From an uncultured Saprospiraceae bacterium (lineage in GTDB: Bacteria; Bacteroidota; Bacteroidia; Chitinophagales; Saprospiraceae), in assembly GCA_937921555.1 (NCBI GenBank), contig CAKZUV010000048.1, forward strand, positions 1 through 39,249: a DNA stretch of 39,249 bases, read 5' to 3'. Numbering within the stretch: the first letter of the stretch is position 1; the number at the start of each line of letters is the position of its first letter. Made by a program: the position numbers and the translations under genes. Positions 14,780-23,128 of this stretch are shown here, piece after piece. The notes beneath the pieces were generated by a model that saw only the letters and a list, made by a program, of their open reading frames with translations, was not told where the DNA came from and searched no databases.

Positions 14780-15916
14780 TTACAGAATCCCTTTCGTTGA
14801 TGGCAATCGCATATTTTCAATATCCCGTTTTACGGCAATTTTAACAGATTTGGCGAAAGCCTTAAAAATAGCTTCAATCTTATGATGCTCGTTGGTTCCT
14901 TCTGCTTTTATATTTAAATTAGCCAGCGCCGTATCGGAAAAAGATTTGAAAAAATGATAAAACATCTCCGTAGGCATATCTCCGATTTTTTCTCTTTTAA
15001 AATCTGCCTCCCACATCAGCCACGGCCTACCGCCAAAATCCAGCGCCACTTGTGCCAGACAATCGTCCATCGGCAACGAAAACCCATAACGCTCAATTCC
15101 CATCTTGTCACCCAGCGCTTGCCGGTACGCACTGCCCAGGGCCAGCGCCGTATCTTCGATGGTGTGGTGTTCATCAATGTGTAAATCTCCTGCTACTTTT
15201 ACGGATAAATCACAACCAGAGTGCCGTGCTAACTGATCGAGCATGTGATCAAAAAAGCCTAGTCCGGTTTCATTTTTTGCCTGGCCGGTTCCATCCAGAT
15301 TCAGTTCAATTTGAATATCCGTTTCTTTGGTTTTCCTTTGAATGGAAGCGGTACGGGCCGGTAGTTTCAGAAACTGATAAATGGCTTCCCAGCTTTGTGT
15401 CGTCAAGGCGATCACTTTCTCTAAATCTTGTTTTTTAGTAGACAGTTCCTCGTCTCCGAGCCCGGTTTCCTGCGAAATAAAAATTCCTTTTGCCCCCAGA
15501 TTTTTAGCAAGCTCCATGTCAGTCAATCGGTCTCCCAAAACGAAAGAATTTGCCAGGTCGTAATCTCCTTCGAGGTATTCGGTCAGCAGGCCCGTTCTTG
15601 GTTTACGGGTAGGGGCCATGTCCGCCGGAAAACTCCGGTCGATGTGCACTGCCGCGAAGTCGATTCCTTCATTTGTAAATGCCTGAAGCATTTTGTTATG
15701 AGCAGGCCAGAAGGTATCTTCCGGAAAACTATCCGTTCCGAGTCCATCCTGATTGGTGACCATGACAAGTTCGTAATCAAGTTCTTTTACGATCCGGGAA
15801 AGGTACTGAAATACACCGGGATAAAATTCCAGTTTCTCCAGAGAATCCAGTTGATAATCTACGGGTGGTTCGATGACCAGGGTACCGTCGCGGTCAATAA
15901 ATAATACTTTTTTCAT
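14780..15916 (-). CDS. hisB: Bifunctional histidinol-phosphatase / imidazoleglycerol-phosphate dehydratase
   Basis: This 378-residue fusion catalyses two histidine steps. Residues 1-170 form a HAD-family phosphatase: DxD Asp8 and Asp10, VTNQDGLGT and the acidic [11 protein letters not shown]. Residues from about 188 form the dehydratase, with [12 protein letters not shown] (222-232) and DEHHTIEDT (248-256) providing His and Glu metal ligands. Compared with the E. coli fusion, the phosphatase loop before RKPRTGL (about residues 91-104) reads [12 protein letters not shown] and lacks all four Cys/His zinc ligands. Similar loops occur in other Bacteroidota as far as I recall. Its start overlaps the hisC stop by 4 bases (ATGA), indicating translational coupling. 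Confidence 0.95.
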   Translation of the reverse strand: MKKVLFIDRDGTLVIEPPVDYQLDSLEKLEFYPGVFQYLSRIVKELDYELVMVTNQDGLGTDSFPEDTFWPAHNKMLQAFTNEGIDFAAVHIDRSFPADMAPTRKPRTGLLTEYLEGDYDLANSFVLGDRLTDMELAKNLGAKGIFISQETGLGDEELSTKKQDLEKVIALTTQSWEAIYQFLKLPARTASIQRKTKETDIQIELNLDGTGQAKNETGLGFFDHMLDQLARHSGCDLSVKVAGDLHIDEHHTIEDTALALGSAYRQALGDKMGIERYGFSLPMDDCLAQVALDFGGRPWLMWEADFKREKIGDMPTEMFYHFFKSFSDTALANLNIKAEGTNEHHKIEAIFKAFAKSVKIAVKRDIENMRLPSTKGIL

Positions 15917-16962
15917 ATCGGGGAATCAGTTTTAAAGTTTTTTAAGACCGTGATGAGTCGTTCGTTTTCGGCGGCTGTACCTACCGTAAAACGCAGGCAA
16001 CCAGCGCATCCGGTTACGGTGGAACGGTCGCGGGCGATGATGTTGTTTTTTAATAGAAAATTATAAACCGCTCGTGGTTCTTCCATTTGTACCAGCAGAA
16101 AATTAGCGTCGGAAGGATAGACTTTTTTTACAAAATTTAAGTCGTTCAGTGCCTTTTTCAGCATTGCTCTTTGCTCTAAAACAGACTGGACATTTACCGT
16201 TTTTTCGGTTACATTATTCAGTGCGTTCAAGGCTGCAGTCTGCGTCAGTTGATTGATGTTATAGGGAGGTTTCACCTTGTTTAAAAGTTGGATAATTTCC
16301 GGATGAGCGAAAGCCATCCCCAGACGGATGCCGGCTAAACCCCAGGCTTTTGAAAAAGTTTGTAAAACAATCAGTCGGGGATATTTTTCCAATAACTTGG
16401 TACAACTATCTTGCTCCGAAAAATCAATGTAAGCTTCGTCTACTACCAGCATCCCCGGAAAATGATCCAGTAATCGGGTGATTTGCGCCAGCGGAATATC
16501 ATTCCCGGTTGGATTATTCGGACTGCAGATAAAAAGAATTTTGGAACGCTCGTCCACACGTTCAAGTACTTTATTTGTATCTATTTTAAAATCAACAGTC
16601 AAAGGAACGGTAACTATCTTTACATCCGATAGCGCCGCCGAAACTTTATACATTCCGTAGGTAGGTGGCAAGGTAATAATCTCATCTTTGCCGGGTTCGC
16701 AAAATATTCTGATCAGTAAATCAATCGCCTCGTCGCTCCCGTTCCCTAAAAAAATCTGGTCCGGATTCACCTGTTTTTCAATGGCAATCTTTTCTTTTAA
16801 TTTCTTCTGCAACGGATCCGGATAACGATTAAGTCCATTATCAAACGGATTCTCGTTGGCATCCAGAAATACTTCCGCCACTCCGGTAAATTCACTTCTG
16901 GCCGACGCATAAGCTGTCATCGCCAGGATATTTTTTCTAACCATTTTTTTAATCAAATCCAT
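15913..16962 (-). CDS. hisC: Histidinol-phosphate aminotransferase
   Basis: This 349-residue fold type I PLP aminotransferase converts imidazole acetol phosphate to histidinol phosphate with glutamate. The conserved blocks are DANENPF near the N-terminus, [17 protein letters not shown] and the PLP lysine in [15 protein letters not shown]. The Arg in CLRFTVGT near the C-terminus binds substrate carboxylate/phosphate in the family. It lies 44 bases after hisD and overlaps hisB by 4 bases. The first ATG fits the start; the next candidate Met at residue 7 is close and cannot be excluded. Confidence 0.94.
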   Translation of the reverse strand: MDLIKKMVRKNILAMTAYASARSEFTGVAEVFLDANENPFDNGLNRYPDPLQKKLKEKIAIEKQVNPDQIFLGNGSDEAIDLLIRIFCEPGKDEIITLPPTYGMYKVSAALSDVKIVTVPLTVDFKIDTNKVLERVDERSKILFICSPNNPTGNDIPLAQITRLLDHFPGMLVVDEAYIDFSEQDSCTKLLEKYPRLIVLQTFSKAWGLAGIRLGMAFAHPEIIQLLNKVKPPYNINQLTQTAALNALNNVTEKTVNVQSVLEQRAMLKKALNDLNFVKKVYPSDANFLLVQMEEPRAVYNFLLKNNIIARDRSTVTGCAGCLRFTVGTAAENERLITVLKNFKTDSPI

Positions 16963-17006
16963 CTCGGAAGTTTAGTTTTGAATTGTCTTTATACAAGTAC
17001 GGGGCA

Positions 17007-18296
17007 TTATTCATTACTAATCCACCTCAGCCGTACACTCACCGCCTCCTTATGTGCCTGCAACTGTTCCGCTTCTGCCATCAGTTCCACCGTTTCGCCA
17101 ATGTTTTGTAAACCCGCCGCACTCAGTTTCTGAAACGTAATTTTTTTAACAAAAGCATCTAAATTCAATCCGCTGTAACTGCGCGCATAGCCGTTGGTCG
17201 GTAACGTATGATTCGTACCACTCGCATAATCGCCCACAGATTCCGGCGTATAATTTCCCATAAAAACAGAGCCGGCGTTGGTCACCCTTTCGGCGAAAGC
17301 CTCTACCGCATCGACGGCAAGAATTAAATGTTCGGGTGCGTACTGGTTGACAATGCTCAGGCCGGCATCACGATCTTTTAAAACTAAAACCGGACTGTTT
17401 TCAAGTGCCTTTTTTGCGATCTCCCGGCGCGGTAATTTTGTTAATTGCATTTCGATTTCCGCCAAAACTTTTTTTGCAAAATCCAAATCAAAAGCGATCA
17501 GGACCACCTGACTATCCACACCGTGTTCGGCCTGAGACAGAAGATCCGATGCAACGAAATCAGCCTTCGCGGTATGATCCGCTACGACCATCAATTCCGA
17601 CGGTCCGGCTGGCATATCAATCGCCGTTCCCTGCTGACTGACCAGTTGTTTTGCTGCTGTAACATACTGATTGCCGGGACCATAAATTTTATAAACTGCC
17701 GGAATGGTAGCCGTTCCGTAGGCCATCGCCGCGATCGCCTGGGCACCGCCTACTTTGAAAATTCGGGTAATGCCACAGAGGTTGGCCGTATATAAAATCA
17801 CCGGATTGATGGATCCGTCTTTTTGTGGTGGTGTGCAAAGAATCATCTCTTTACAACCCGCAATTTGTGCTGGCACCGCCATCATCAGCACGGAAGAAAA
17901 AAGCGGTGCGGTACCACCGGGAATGTAAAATCCCACTTTTTCGATGCCAATACTTTTTTGCCAGCATTCGATACCGGACATGGTTTCAACCCGGGGCGAA
18001 TCGCTTTGCTGACTCTGATGAAAAACGGCGATATTTGACTTGGCGGTCTGAATCGCTTTTTTTAATTCCGGAGCAACCAGATTTCCGGCGGCGATAATTT
18101 CCGCTTCGCTGACTTTAAAATCAGTGATCGTTACCTGATCAAATTTTTGAGTGAAATCTTTTAGTGCGCTGTCTCCTTCTTCCTTCACCTTCTTTAAAAC
18201 CATTCCCACGGTAGACTCCAGATTTTGGGCTTCGTGAACGGGGCGTTGCAGGATTTTTTGCGAAAGTAACGTATCAGGATTTTGATAAATTTTCAT
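17007..18296 (-). CDS. hisD: Histidinol dehydrogenase
   Basis: This 429-residue zinc enzyme performs the last two NAD-dependent oxidations from histidinol to histidine. Characteristic segments include YIPGGTAPLFSSVLM, FKVGGAQAIAAMAYGT, YGPGNQYVTAAK, DMPAGPSELMV and LLSQAEHGVDSQ (zinc and substrate residues Gln and His). Near the end come GNYTPESVGDYASGTNHTLPT and RSYSGLNLD. The length is normal. hisG is only 10 bases upstream and hisC 44 bases downstream, so it is an internal gene of the operon. Confidence 0.95.
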   Translation of the reverse strand: MKIYQNPDTLLSQKILQRPVHEAQNLESTVGMVLKKVKEEGDSALKDFTQKFDQVTITDFKVSEAEIIAAGNLVAPELKKAIQTAKSNIAVFHQSQQSDSPRVETMSGIECWQKSIGIEKVGFYIPGGTAPLFSSVLMMAVPAQIAGCKEMILCTPPQKDGSINPVILYTANLCGITRIFKVGGAQAIAAMAYGTATIPAVYKIYGPGNQYVTAAKQLVSQQGTAIDMPAGPSELMVVADHTAKADFVASDLLSQAEHGVDSQVVLIAFDLDFAKKVLAEIEMQLTKLPRREIAKKALENSPVLVLKDRDAGLSIVNQYAPEHLILAVDAVEAFAERVTNAGSVFMGNYTPESVGDYASGTNHTLPTNGYARSYSGLNLDAFVKKITFQKLSAAGLQNIGETVELMAEAEQLQAHKEAVSVRLRWISNE

Positions 18297-18306
18297 ACTC
18301 TTAGTT

Positions 18307-19167
18307 TTATAGAATCATCTTTTGAATTGGAATAACCAGGATGCCTTCCGCGCCGTGATTCTTTAGTTTTCCAATAATGTCCCAGAATTTTTGCTCATTA
18401 ATAACCGTATGCACAGAACTCCAGCCCTCCGTGGCCAGCGGCATGACGGTCGGACTTTTCATACCCGGTAAAAGCTGGATAATTTCCTTGATTTTATCAT
18501 TGGGTGCATTCATCAGCAGGTACTTGTTGTTTTTTGCCTCCAGGACTGATTCCAGTCTGAAGATCAATTGCTGGTAAGTCGCTTCCAGTTCGGCGGGGAT
18601 GGTTCCGGCTACCAGGCAAGCCTGAGATTTAAAAAGCACTTCTTTTTCTTCCAGATTATTTTTAAACAGCGTGCTGCCGCTGCTAACCAGATCACAGACT
18701 GCGTCGGCGAGACCGATACCCGGTGCAATTTCTACCGATCCGGAAATTTCGTGGATATCAGCCGCCAGGTTATTTTCTTTTAAAAAGCCTTTCAGTGCGA
18801 CCGGATAAGAGGTAGCGATTCGTTTTCCATTGAGCCATGTCGGTCCGGTATAATTGACTTCTTTCGGTACGGCCACGGAAAGCCGGCATTTAGAGAAACC
18901 CAGCGGAAGTACTTTTTGAATATCTTTTTGTTTTTCTACCAGTAAGTTTTCACCCACAATACCAAGATGTGCTACGTTGTCCTGTACATATTGCGGAATA
19001 TCGGAATTACGGAGGTAGAGCACATCCAGTGGAAAATTGCGGGCCTGTGCCTTTAACTGGTCTTTGCCGTTATCGATGGAGATGCCGCATTCTTTGAGCA
19101 TCCGGAGAGAGTCTTCCTGTAATCTGCCGGATTTTTGAATGGCTATTTTTAAGCGGGGTTGGCGCAT
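18307..19167 (-). CDS. hisG: ATP phosphoribosyltransferase, long form
   Basis: This 286-residue enzyme catalyses the committed first step, ATP plus PRPP to phosphoribosyl-ATP. KIAIQKSGRLQEDSL opens the protein, and GSVEIAPGIGLADAVCDLVSSGSTL carries the PRPP-binding region. The C-terminal 80 residues (SPTVMPLATEGWSSVHTVI and following) form the ACT-like HisG_C regulatory domain. This is therefore the long, self-sufficient, histidine-inhibited form that does not need HisZ. It is the first structural gene of the operon. Transcription reaching it must pass the leader and terminator at 19208-19332, so both enzyme feedback and attenuation appear to control the pathway. Confidence 0.95.
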   Translation of the reverse strand: MRQPRLKIAIQKSGRLQEDSLRMLKECGISIDNGKDQLKAQARNFPLDVLYLRNSDIPQYVQDNVAHLGIVGENLLVEKQKDIQKVLPLGFSKCRLSVAVPKEVNYTGPTWLNGKRIATSYPVALKGFLKENNLAADIHEISGSVEIAPGIGLADAVCDLVSSGSTLFKNNLEEKEVLFKSQACLVAGTIPAELEATYQQLIFRLESVLEAKNNKYLLMNAPNDKIKEIIQLLPGMKSPTVMPLATEGWSSVHTVINEQKFWDIIGKLKNHGAEGILVIPIQKMIL

Positions 19168-19202
19168 GATTTTTTATTTTTGAAAAAATTGGATCGTATA
19201 AA

Positions 19203-19241
19203 TAGAAAAAGCGGTTTATCAGATAACTGATAAACCGCTTT
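19203..19241 (-). terminator. Attenuator terminator of the his operon
   Basis: On the minus strand, AAAGCGGTTTATCAG (19241-19227) pairs perfectly with CTGATAAACCGCTTT (19222-19208) around a 4-base loop, followed by UUUUUCUAUU. The 15-base-pair stem lies between the leader peptide stop and hisG (31 bases after the one, 40 before the other). Confidence 0.88.
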
Positions 19242-19272
19242 AGTTAATAATCGTTTAATTTTCAACAAGGCA

Positions 19273-19332
19273 TCATCTATCTGTCTGAGTGATAGTTAAG
19301 AAATGATGGTGATGAAAAATACTTGCGTACAT
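19273..19332 (-). CDS. hisL: his operon leader peptide (19 aa, four consecutive His)
   Basis: A 20-codon frame on the minus strand encodes MYASIFHHHHFLTITQTDR. Codons 7-10 are CAT CAC CAT CAT (19314-19303). It is followed by the terminator at 19208-19241 and hisG. The segment GATAGAT (19281-19275) at the end of the frame can pair with CTATC (19295-19291) just after the His codons. Alternatively it can pair with GTTTATC (19235-19229) of the terminator's 5' arm, using two G-U pairs. Ribosome stalling at uncharged His codons would mask CTATC and favour the second pairing. This is the classic attenuation layout known from enteric hisL; the operation here is inferred. Confidence 0.85.
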   Translation of the reverse strand: MYASIFHHHHFLTITQTDR

Positions 19333-19349
19333 AAACGAGAAAAATTTTG

Positions 19350-19422
19350 TGGTGCCTCCAGGAATCGAACCAGGGACACATGGATTTTCAGTCCATTGCT
19401 CTACCAACTGAGCTAAGGCACC
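19350..19422 (-). tRNA. tRNA-Phe(GAA)
   Basis: This is a complete 73-base cloverleaf. The acceptor stem is GGTGCCT/AGGCACC, the anticodon loop CTGAAAA gives GAA, and the T-loop is GGTTCGATTCC. Position 73 is A and the CCA end is not encoded. The gene ends only 17 bases before the his leader peptide start on the same strand. Confidence 0.95.
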
Positions 19423-19439
19423 TTTTAAAGAAGCGATTG

Positions 19440-19471
19440 CAAATCTATATTGTTTTTAGCTAATCCACAAG
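19440..19471 (-). promoter_or_regulatory. Predicted promoter of tRNA-Phe, possibly also of the his operon
   Basis: On the minus strand TAGATTTG (19447-19440) matches TAnnTTTG, with CTTG (19471-19468) exactly 20 bases upstream as a -33 box. The expected start lies about 10 bases before the tRNA. No separate promoter fits in the 17 bases between tRNA and his leader, though one could lie inside the tRNA gene. Confidence 0.65.
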
Positions 19472-19525
19472 TTTATCGGACACTTCTTGAATTTTTTTTT
19501 TAAATTTCACCTTTAAATCAAAATA

Positions 19526-20398
19526 ATGGGACTACCTCTTTCTAAAATATTAGCTATTCCGGGCATAATTGGCTTTGCGATTTTTTTGTACATCACTTGT
19601 TTCCGGGATGAGTTGTACGCCATGCACATGGTCCCTTTTATCCTTTATCTGGTGGGTATTTACTTTTTGCAACCCGCAATTGACTGGTGGTGGTATCAGA
19701 AATACCCCCCGGATGTAGAAGCCCCCCTCCGTAAAATCTTCGAACAACGGCTGCTATACTACCAACGGCTTTCGGAAAAAAACAAGCAGAAATTCAGAAC
19801 CAGGGTCGCATTATACATCGAAGCCAACGATTTCAGACCTCAGGTAATGGAAGATATTCCGGAAGATGTCAAAGGTATCGTCGCTGCTAATATCGTTCAA
19901 TTGACGTTTGGACAAAAGGATTATTTGCTGAATATGTTTGAACGCATTGTGATTTATCCCGGAACTTTTCCTACTATCCAATATCCAAAAAGCTTCCACT
20001 CGTCGGAAATTTTTGCCGAAGATGGTGTTTTGCTCTTTGCCATGGACCACCTGATGCCCGGTACGCTGCATTCGGATCAATATTTCAATATCGGACTCTA
20101 CGAATACGCGAAGGTCTTCCGGCTGAGTAATCCGCAGAGAACTTATCCGGAACTATCAGAAGAACTTTGGGCTGATTTTGAAAAAATAAGCCGTTTTCCA
20201 CGAAAAAAAGTAGAAGGATTTGTAGGATTGGAAAATCTGGATGTCTGGGCGGTTAGCGTAGTTTTTTTCTTTTCCTTTCCGGAAAAATTTAAGACACAAC
20301 TTCCTGACCTTTATCAGACCCACAGTAATTTATTCAATCAACATCCGGCTAAAACAGAAAATCCCGTCATTGCATCCTACGAGGAAAAACGTAAGTAA
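19526..20398 (+). CDS. MtfA-like membrane protein lacking the HExxH zinc motif
   Basis: This 290-residue protein has two hydrophobic segments (about residues 8-25 and 34-52), followed by a cytoplasmic-type domain resembling MtfA peptidases. RIVIYPGTF (140-148) matches the IIVYPGDF block of MtfA. The following QYFNIGLYEYAKVFR (185-199) aligns with the family's active-site helix containing HEFAH. The two zinc-binding His are replaced: YEYAK at residues 192-196, only the Glu being kept. The protein is therefore probably catalytically dead or has a changed function. E. coli MtfA binds the repressor Mlc, so a binding-only role is conceivable. It is divergent from the tRNA-Phe/his transcript. The assignment rests on motif resemblance by eye. 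Confidence 0.7.
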   Translation: MGLPLSKILAIPGIIGFAIFLYITCFRDELYAMHMVPFILYLVGIYFLQPAIDWWWYQKYPPDVEAPLRKIFEQRLLYYQRLSEKNKQKFRTRVALYIEANDFRPQVMEDIPEDVKGIVAANIVQLTFGQKDYLLNMFERIVIYPGTFPTIQYPKSFHSSEIFAEDGVLLFAMDHLMPGTLHSDQYFNIGLYEYAKVFRLSNPQRTYPELSEELWADFEKISRFPRKKVEGFVGLENLDVWAVSVVFFFSFPEKFKTQLPDLYQTHSNLFNQHPAKTENPVIASYEEKRK

Positions 20399-20426
20399 CT
20401 GGGGTGTTTATTTTTACACTGAGTGA

Positions 20427-20813
20427 CTAATTCATCATCACCGGCGCCATCATATTGAATTGTGGAACCTCCACTTTAAATTTTGCGTCGTCCGTGATTC
20501 TGTTCATCGTATAATATCCGCGCATCGTTCCAATGCCACTTTGTAACGGACACCAGGAAAGATAGCTATGGCTTTCGCCGGGTTTTAATACGGGCTGTTC
20601 ACCGATGACCCCGTCTCCTTCCACTTCGCGGCGAATAGCACAAGCATCGAAAATATACCAGTGCCTTTTCAGTAACTGAACGGTATGCTGACTCTGATTT
20701 TCAATCACGACCTGATACGAAAATGCGAATTGCTGCTTGGCGGGGTTAGACTGTTCTTCCTGATAAGTACAATCCACCGATATTTTGATGCCCTTTGTTA
20801 TTTTGACCTCCAT
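20427..20813 (-). CDS. apaG: ApaG domain protein (Co2+/Mg2+ efflux-associated)
   Basis: This 128-residue single-domain protein has the immunoglobulin-like ApaG fold. The recognisable run is FSYQVVIENQSQHTVQLLKRHW, then EGDGVIGEQPVLKPGESHSYLSWCPLQSGIGTMRGYYTM. Length and motif order match bacterial ApaG closely. ApaG was linked genetically to cobalt/magnesium resistance in enteric bacteria, but its biochemical role remains unclear. It converges on the MtfA-like gene with a 28-base gap. The neighbours give no further clue; unlike enterics there is no ksgA or apaH next to it. Confidence 0.93.
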   Translation of the reverse strand: MEVKITKGIKISVDCTYQEEQSNPAKQQFAFSYQVVIENQSQHTVQLLKRHWYIFDACAIRREVEGDGVIGEQPVLKPGESHSYLSWCPLQSGIGTMRGYYTMNRITDDAKFKVEVPQFNMMAPVMMN

Positions 20814-20987
20814 ATTTTATCTTTATCAGTTAGACGCAAATAAAACAAATACGTTTAACCGTGTTAATTATTGACGTTTATATAACGTTCAAATTCACCA
20901 AATGGTTCCTTTAGAAGTCAAAACTTTTTGTTGTTATAGCATAAATACACCGGGAACTTACCTGCTGACATTCTGGTTCTATTTTCG

Positions 20988-20995
20988 TAAATTTG
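20988..20995 (+). promoter_or_regulatory. Predicted -7 promoter element of mnmG
   Basis: TAAATTTG fits TAnnTTTG and ends 30 bases before the mnmG ATG. No clear -33 TTTG box is seen. Confidence 0.5.
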
Positions 20996-21025
20996 TATAT
21001 AACGTTTTAATAAAAATATCGAATA

Positions 21026-22891
21026 ATGTTTCCAAAGTATGATGTGATTGTGGTAGGTGCGGGCCATGCGGGTTGTGAAGCAGCCGTAGCGGCAGCCAAT
21101 CTTGGCTCAAAAGTCCTGCTGGCCACCATGAATATGAACACGATCGCACAGATGTCGTGCAACCCCGCGATGGGTGGCGTAGCCAAAGGACAGATCGTCC
21201 GGGAAGTAGATGCGATGGGTGGATATTCCGGCATTGTGACGGATCATACAATGATTCAATTCAGAATGCTCAACAAATCGAAAGGACCGGCGATGTGGAG
21301 TCCACGCGCTCAAAGCGACCGGATGCGATTTGCGGAAAAATGGCGGCTGATGCTCGAAGCGCATCCAAACATTGACTTCTGGCAGGAAATGGTAACGGGA
21401 CTCGTGGTAAAAGACGGAATAGCCGTAGGTGTGAGAACCGGAATTGGTCTGGAAATAGAAAGTAAGTCGGTCGTACTAACCAATGGTACTTTTCTGAACG
21501 GTTTGATTCATATTGGTGATAAACAATTTGGCGGAGGCCGGGCGGGAGAAAGAGCCGCTACGGGTATCACCGCTCAGTTGGTTGAACTCGGATTCGAATC
21601 GGGTCGGATGAAGACCGGAACACCTCCACGTATTGATGGCCGTTCGCTCGACTGGGACCGGATGGAGACGCAACCCGGAGATGAAACTCCGGGTAGATTT
21701 TCCTATACGGACACGCCCGCACTGGAAAATCAACGTCCTTGTCACATCACGTACACGAACAAAAAAGTACACGATATTTTACGGACAGGTTTTGACCGTT
21801 CGCCCATGTTCAACGGCCGGATTCAGGGCGTCGGACCGCGGTACTGTCCATCCATCGAAGATAAGATTGATCGCTTTGCTGACAAGGACCGGCACCAGTT
21901 ATTCGTAGAACCGGAGGGTTGGAACACCATAGAAATTTATGTAAATGGATTTTCTTCTTCTTTACCCGAGGACGTACAATACAAAGCCATGCGGCAGATT
22001 GAAGGTTTCGAAAATGCCAAGATGTTCCGTCCCGGTTATGCGATTGAATACGATTATTTTCCACCGACACAATTGAAAATAAATTTAGAAACCCGGAAAG
22101 TAAAAAATCTGTTTTTTGCGGGACAGATCAATGGAACGACCGGATACGAAGAGGCGGCTTGCCAGGGATTGATGGCAGGGATGAATGCTCATCTGGCTAT
22201 CAATGAAGAAGAGCCTTTGATCCTCAAAAGATCAGAAGCATACATCGGTGTATTGATTGATGATCTGGTAAACAAAGGGACCAAAGAACCTTACCGGATG
22301 TTTACTTCGCGGGCCGAATACCGGATTTTGCTGCGTCAGGACAACGCGGATATTCGGCTGTCTCCGATTGCGGAAAAGTTGGGGGTCGCCAATATGGAAA
22401 GCCGGATGGAACGGGTGAACGAAAAAGCCGAGGCGGCCGCGGCGGTCGAGAAACGTTTTAAGAAAATCAGTGTCGGACCGGATGAGTTGAACGCAATGCT
22501 GGAAAAGCAGAACTCCGCTCCGCTGAAGCAAAAACTGAAGTTGCACAATGTGTTAATCCGGCCAAACATCGATATCGATTTGTTACAGGAATATCTTCCC
22601 GCTCTAAAAGAAGAGCTGGCCACCTTCGACGCAGAATCGGTTAACCTGGCGGAAATAAATATGAAATATGCCGGCTACATTCAGAAGGAACAGGAGATGG
22701 TGAACAAGATGAACCGCCTAGAATCTGTGAAGCTACGTCCGGACATGGATTACGCGGAATTGCAGTCTCTGAGTTCGGAAGCGCGTGAAAAACTAACGGA
22801 TTTACGCCCGCATACAATCGGGCAGGCGAGTCGGATCAGCGGAGTTTCTCCGGCGGATATCTCGATTTTGCTGGTACACATGGGGCGGTAA
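21026..22891 (+). CDS. mnmG: tRNA uridine-5-carboxymethylaminomethyl(34) synthesis enzyme, FAD subunit
   Basis: This 621-residue FAD-binding protein acts with MnmE to modify U34 of tRNAs reading split codon boxes. The N-terminus carries the dinucleotide-binding VIVVGAGHAGCEAAVAA. It is followed by MSCNPAMGGVAKGQIVREVDAMGG, KGPAMWSPRAQSDR and RMKTGTPPRIDGRS, where the conserved Cys-free GTPPR block is typical. GYEEAACQGLMAGMNAH and FTSRAEYRILLRQDNAD mark the second half, and the C-terminal helical domain ends in GQASRISGVSPADISILLVHM. The length is normal. MnmE is not encoded in this window. The gene ends in a spacer with several strong hairpins. Confidence 0.96.
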   Translation: MFPKYDVIVVGAGHAGCEAAVAAANLGSKVLLATMNMNTIAQMSCNPAMGGVAKGQIVREVDAMGGYSGIVTDHTMIQFRMLNKSKGPAMWSPRAQSDRMRFAEKWRLMLEAHPNIDFWQEMVTGLVVKDGIAVGVRTGIGLEIESKSVVLTNGTFLNGLIHIGDKQFGGGRAGERAATGITAQLVELGFESGRMKTGTPPRIDGRSLDWDRMETQPGDETPGRFSYTDTPALENQRPCHITYTNKKVHDILRTGFDRSPMFNGRIQGVGPRYCPSIEDKIDRFADKDRHQLFVEPEGWNTIEIYVNGFSSSLPEDVQYKAMRQIEGFENAKMFRPGYAIEYDYFPPTQLKINLETRKVKNLFFAGQINGTTGYEEAACQGLMAGMNAHLAINEEEPLILKRSEAYIGVLIDDLVNKGTKEPYRMFTSRAEYRILLRQDNADIRLSPIAEKLGVANMESRMERVNEKAEAAAAVEKRFKKISVGPDELNAMLEKQNSAPLKQKLKLHNVLIRPNIDIDLLQEYLPALKEELATFDAESVNLAEINMKYAGYIQKEQEMVNKMNRLESVKLRPDMDYAELQSLSSEAREKLTDLRPHTIGQASRISGVSPADISILLVHMGR

Positions 22892-22911
22892 CGCTGGAAC
22901 GGAATGAAGCT

Positions 22912-22932
22912 CCCCGAGGCAAGCCGTCGGGG
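22912..22932. repeat. Strong hairpin downstream of mnmG
   Basis: CCCCGA (22912-22917) and TCGGGG (22927-22932) pair, with an inner GGC-AA-GCC extension and one bulged G. There is no T-run. Confidence 0.6.
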
Positions 22933-22987
22933 TATCGCTCAAAGCTAAACACAGTTAATCGGTAAATTAGTTAATCAGGCCCGCTAA

Positions 22988-23029
22988 CCTGCCTTTGCTG
23001 GATTTCCTGCAGCAGGCACGGCAGGCAGG
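22988..23029. repeat. Palindromic CCTGCCT...AGGCAGG element, copy 1
   Basis: The outer arms CCTGCCT (22988-22994) and AGGCAGG (23023-23029) enclose a GCAGG-rich core containing the internal palindrome CCTGCAGCAGG. A shorter element with identical outer arms lies at 33761-33786. Confidence 0.65.
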
Positions 23030-23038
23030 CGTGTTCAT

Positions 23039-23055
23039 CCGAGGCAGCGCCTCGG
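23039..23055. repeat. CCGAGGC/GCCTCGG hairpin
   Basis: This is a perfect 7-base-pair GC-rich hairpin with the 3-base loop AGC, 10 bases after the CCTGCCT element. There is no T-run, so it is probably part of a palindrome cluster rather than a terminator. Confidence 0.6.
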
Positions 23056-23098
23056 AGAATTCTTATTGATTAAAATTTTCAAATAAAATTCTGGAATA

Positions 23099-23128
23099 AA
23101 AAAGCAGCACTTTACGGTGTTGCTTTTT
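23099..23128. terminator. Bidirectional terminator between mnmG and the aspartoacylase-like gene
   Basis: AAAAAGCAGCAC (23099-23110) pairs with GTGTTGCTTTTT (23117-23128), with one G-U pair and a 6-base loop. The loop and right arm contain the stop and last codons of the minus-strand gene. The A- and T-runs on each side fit termination in both directions. Confidence 0.8.
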
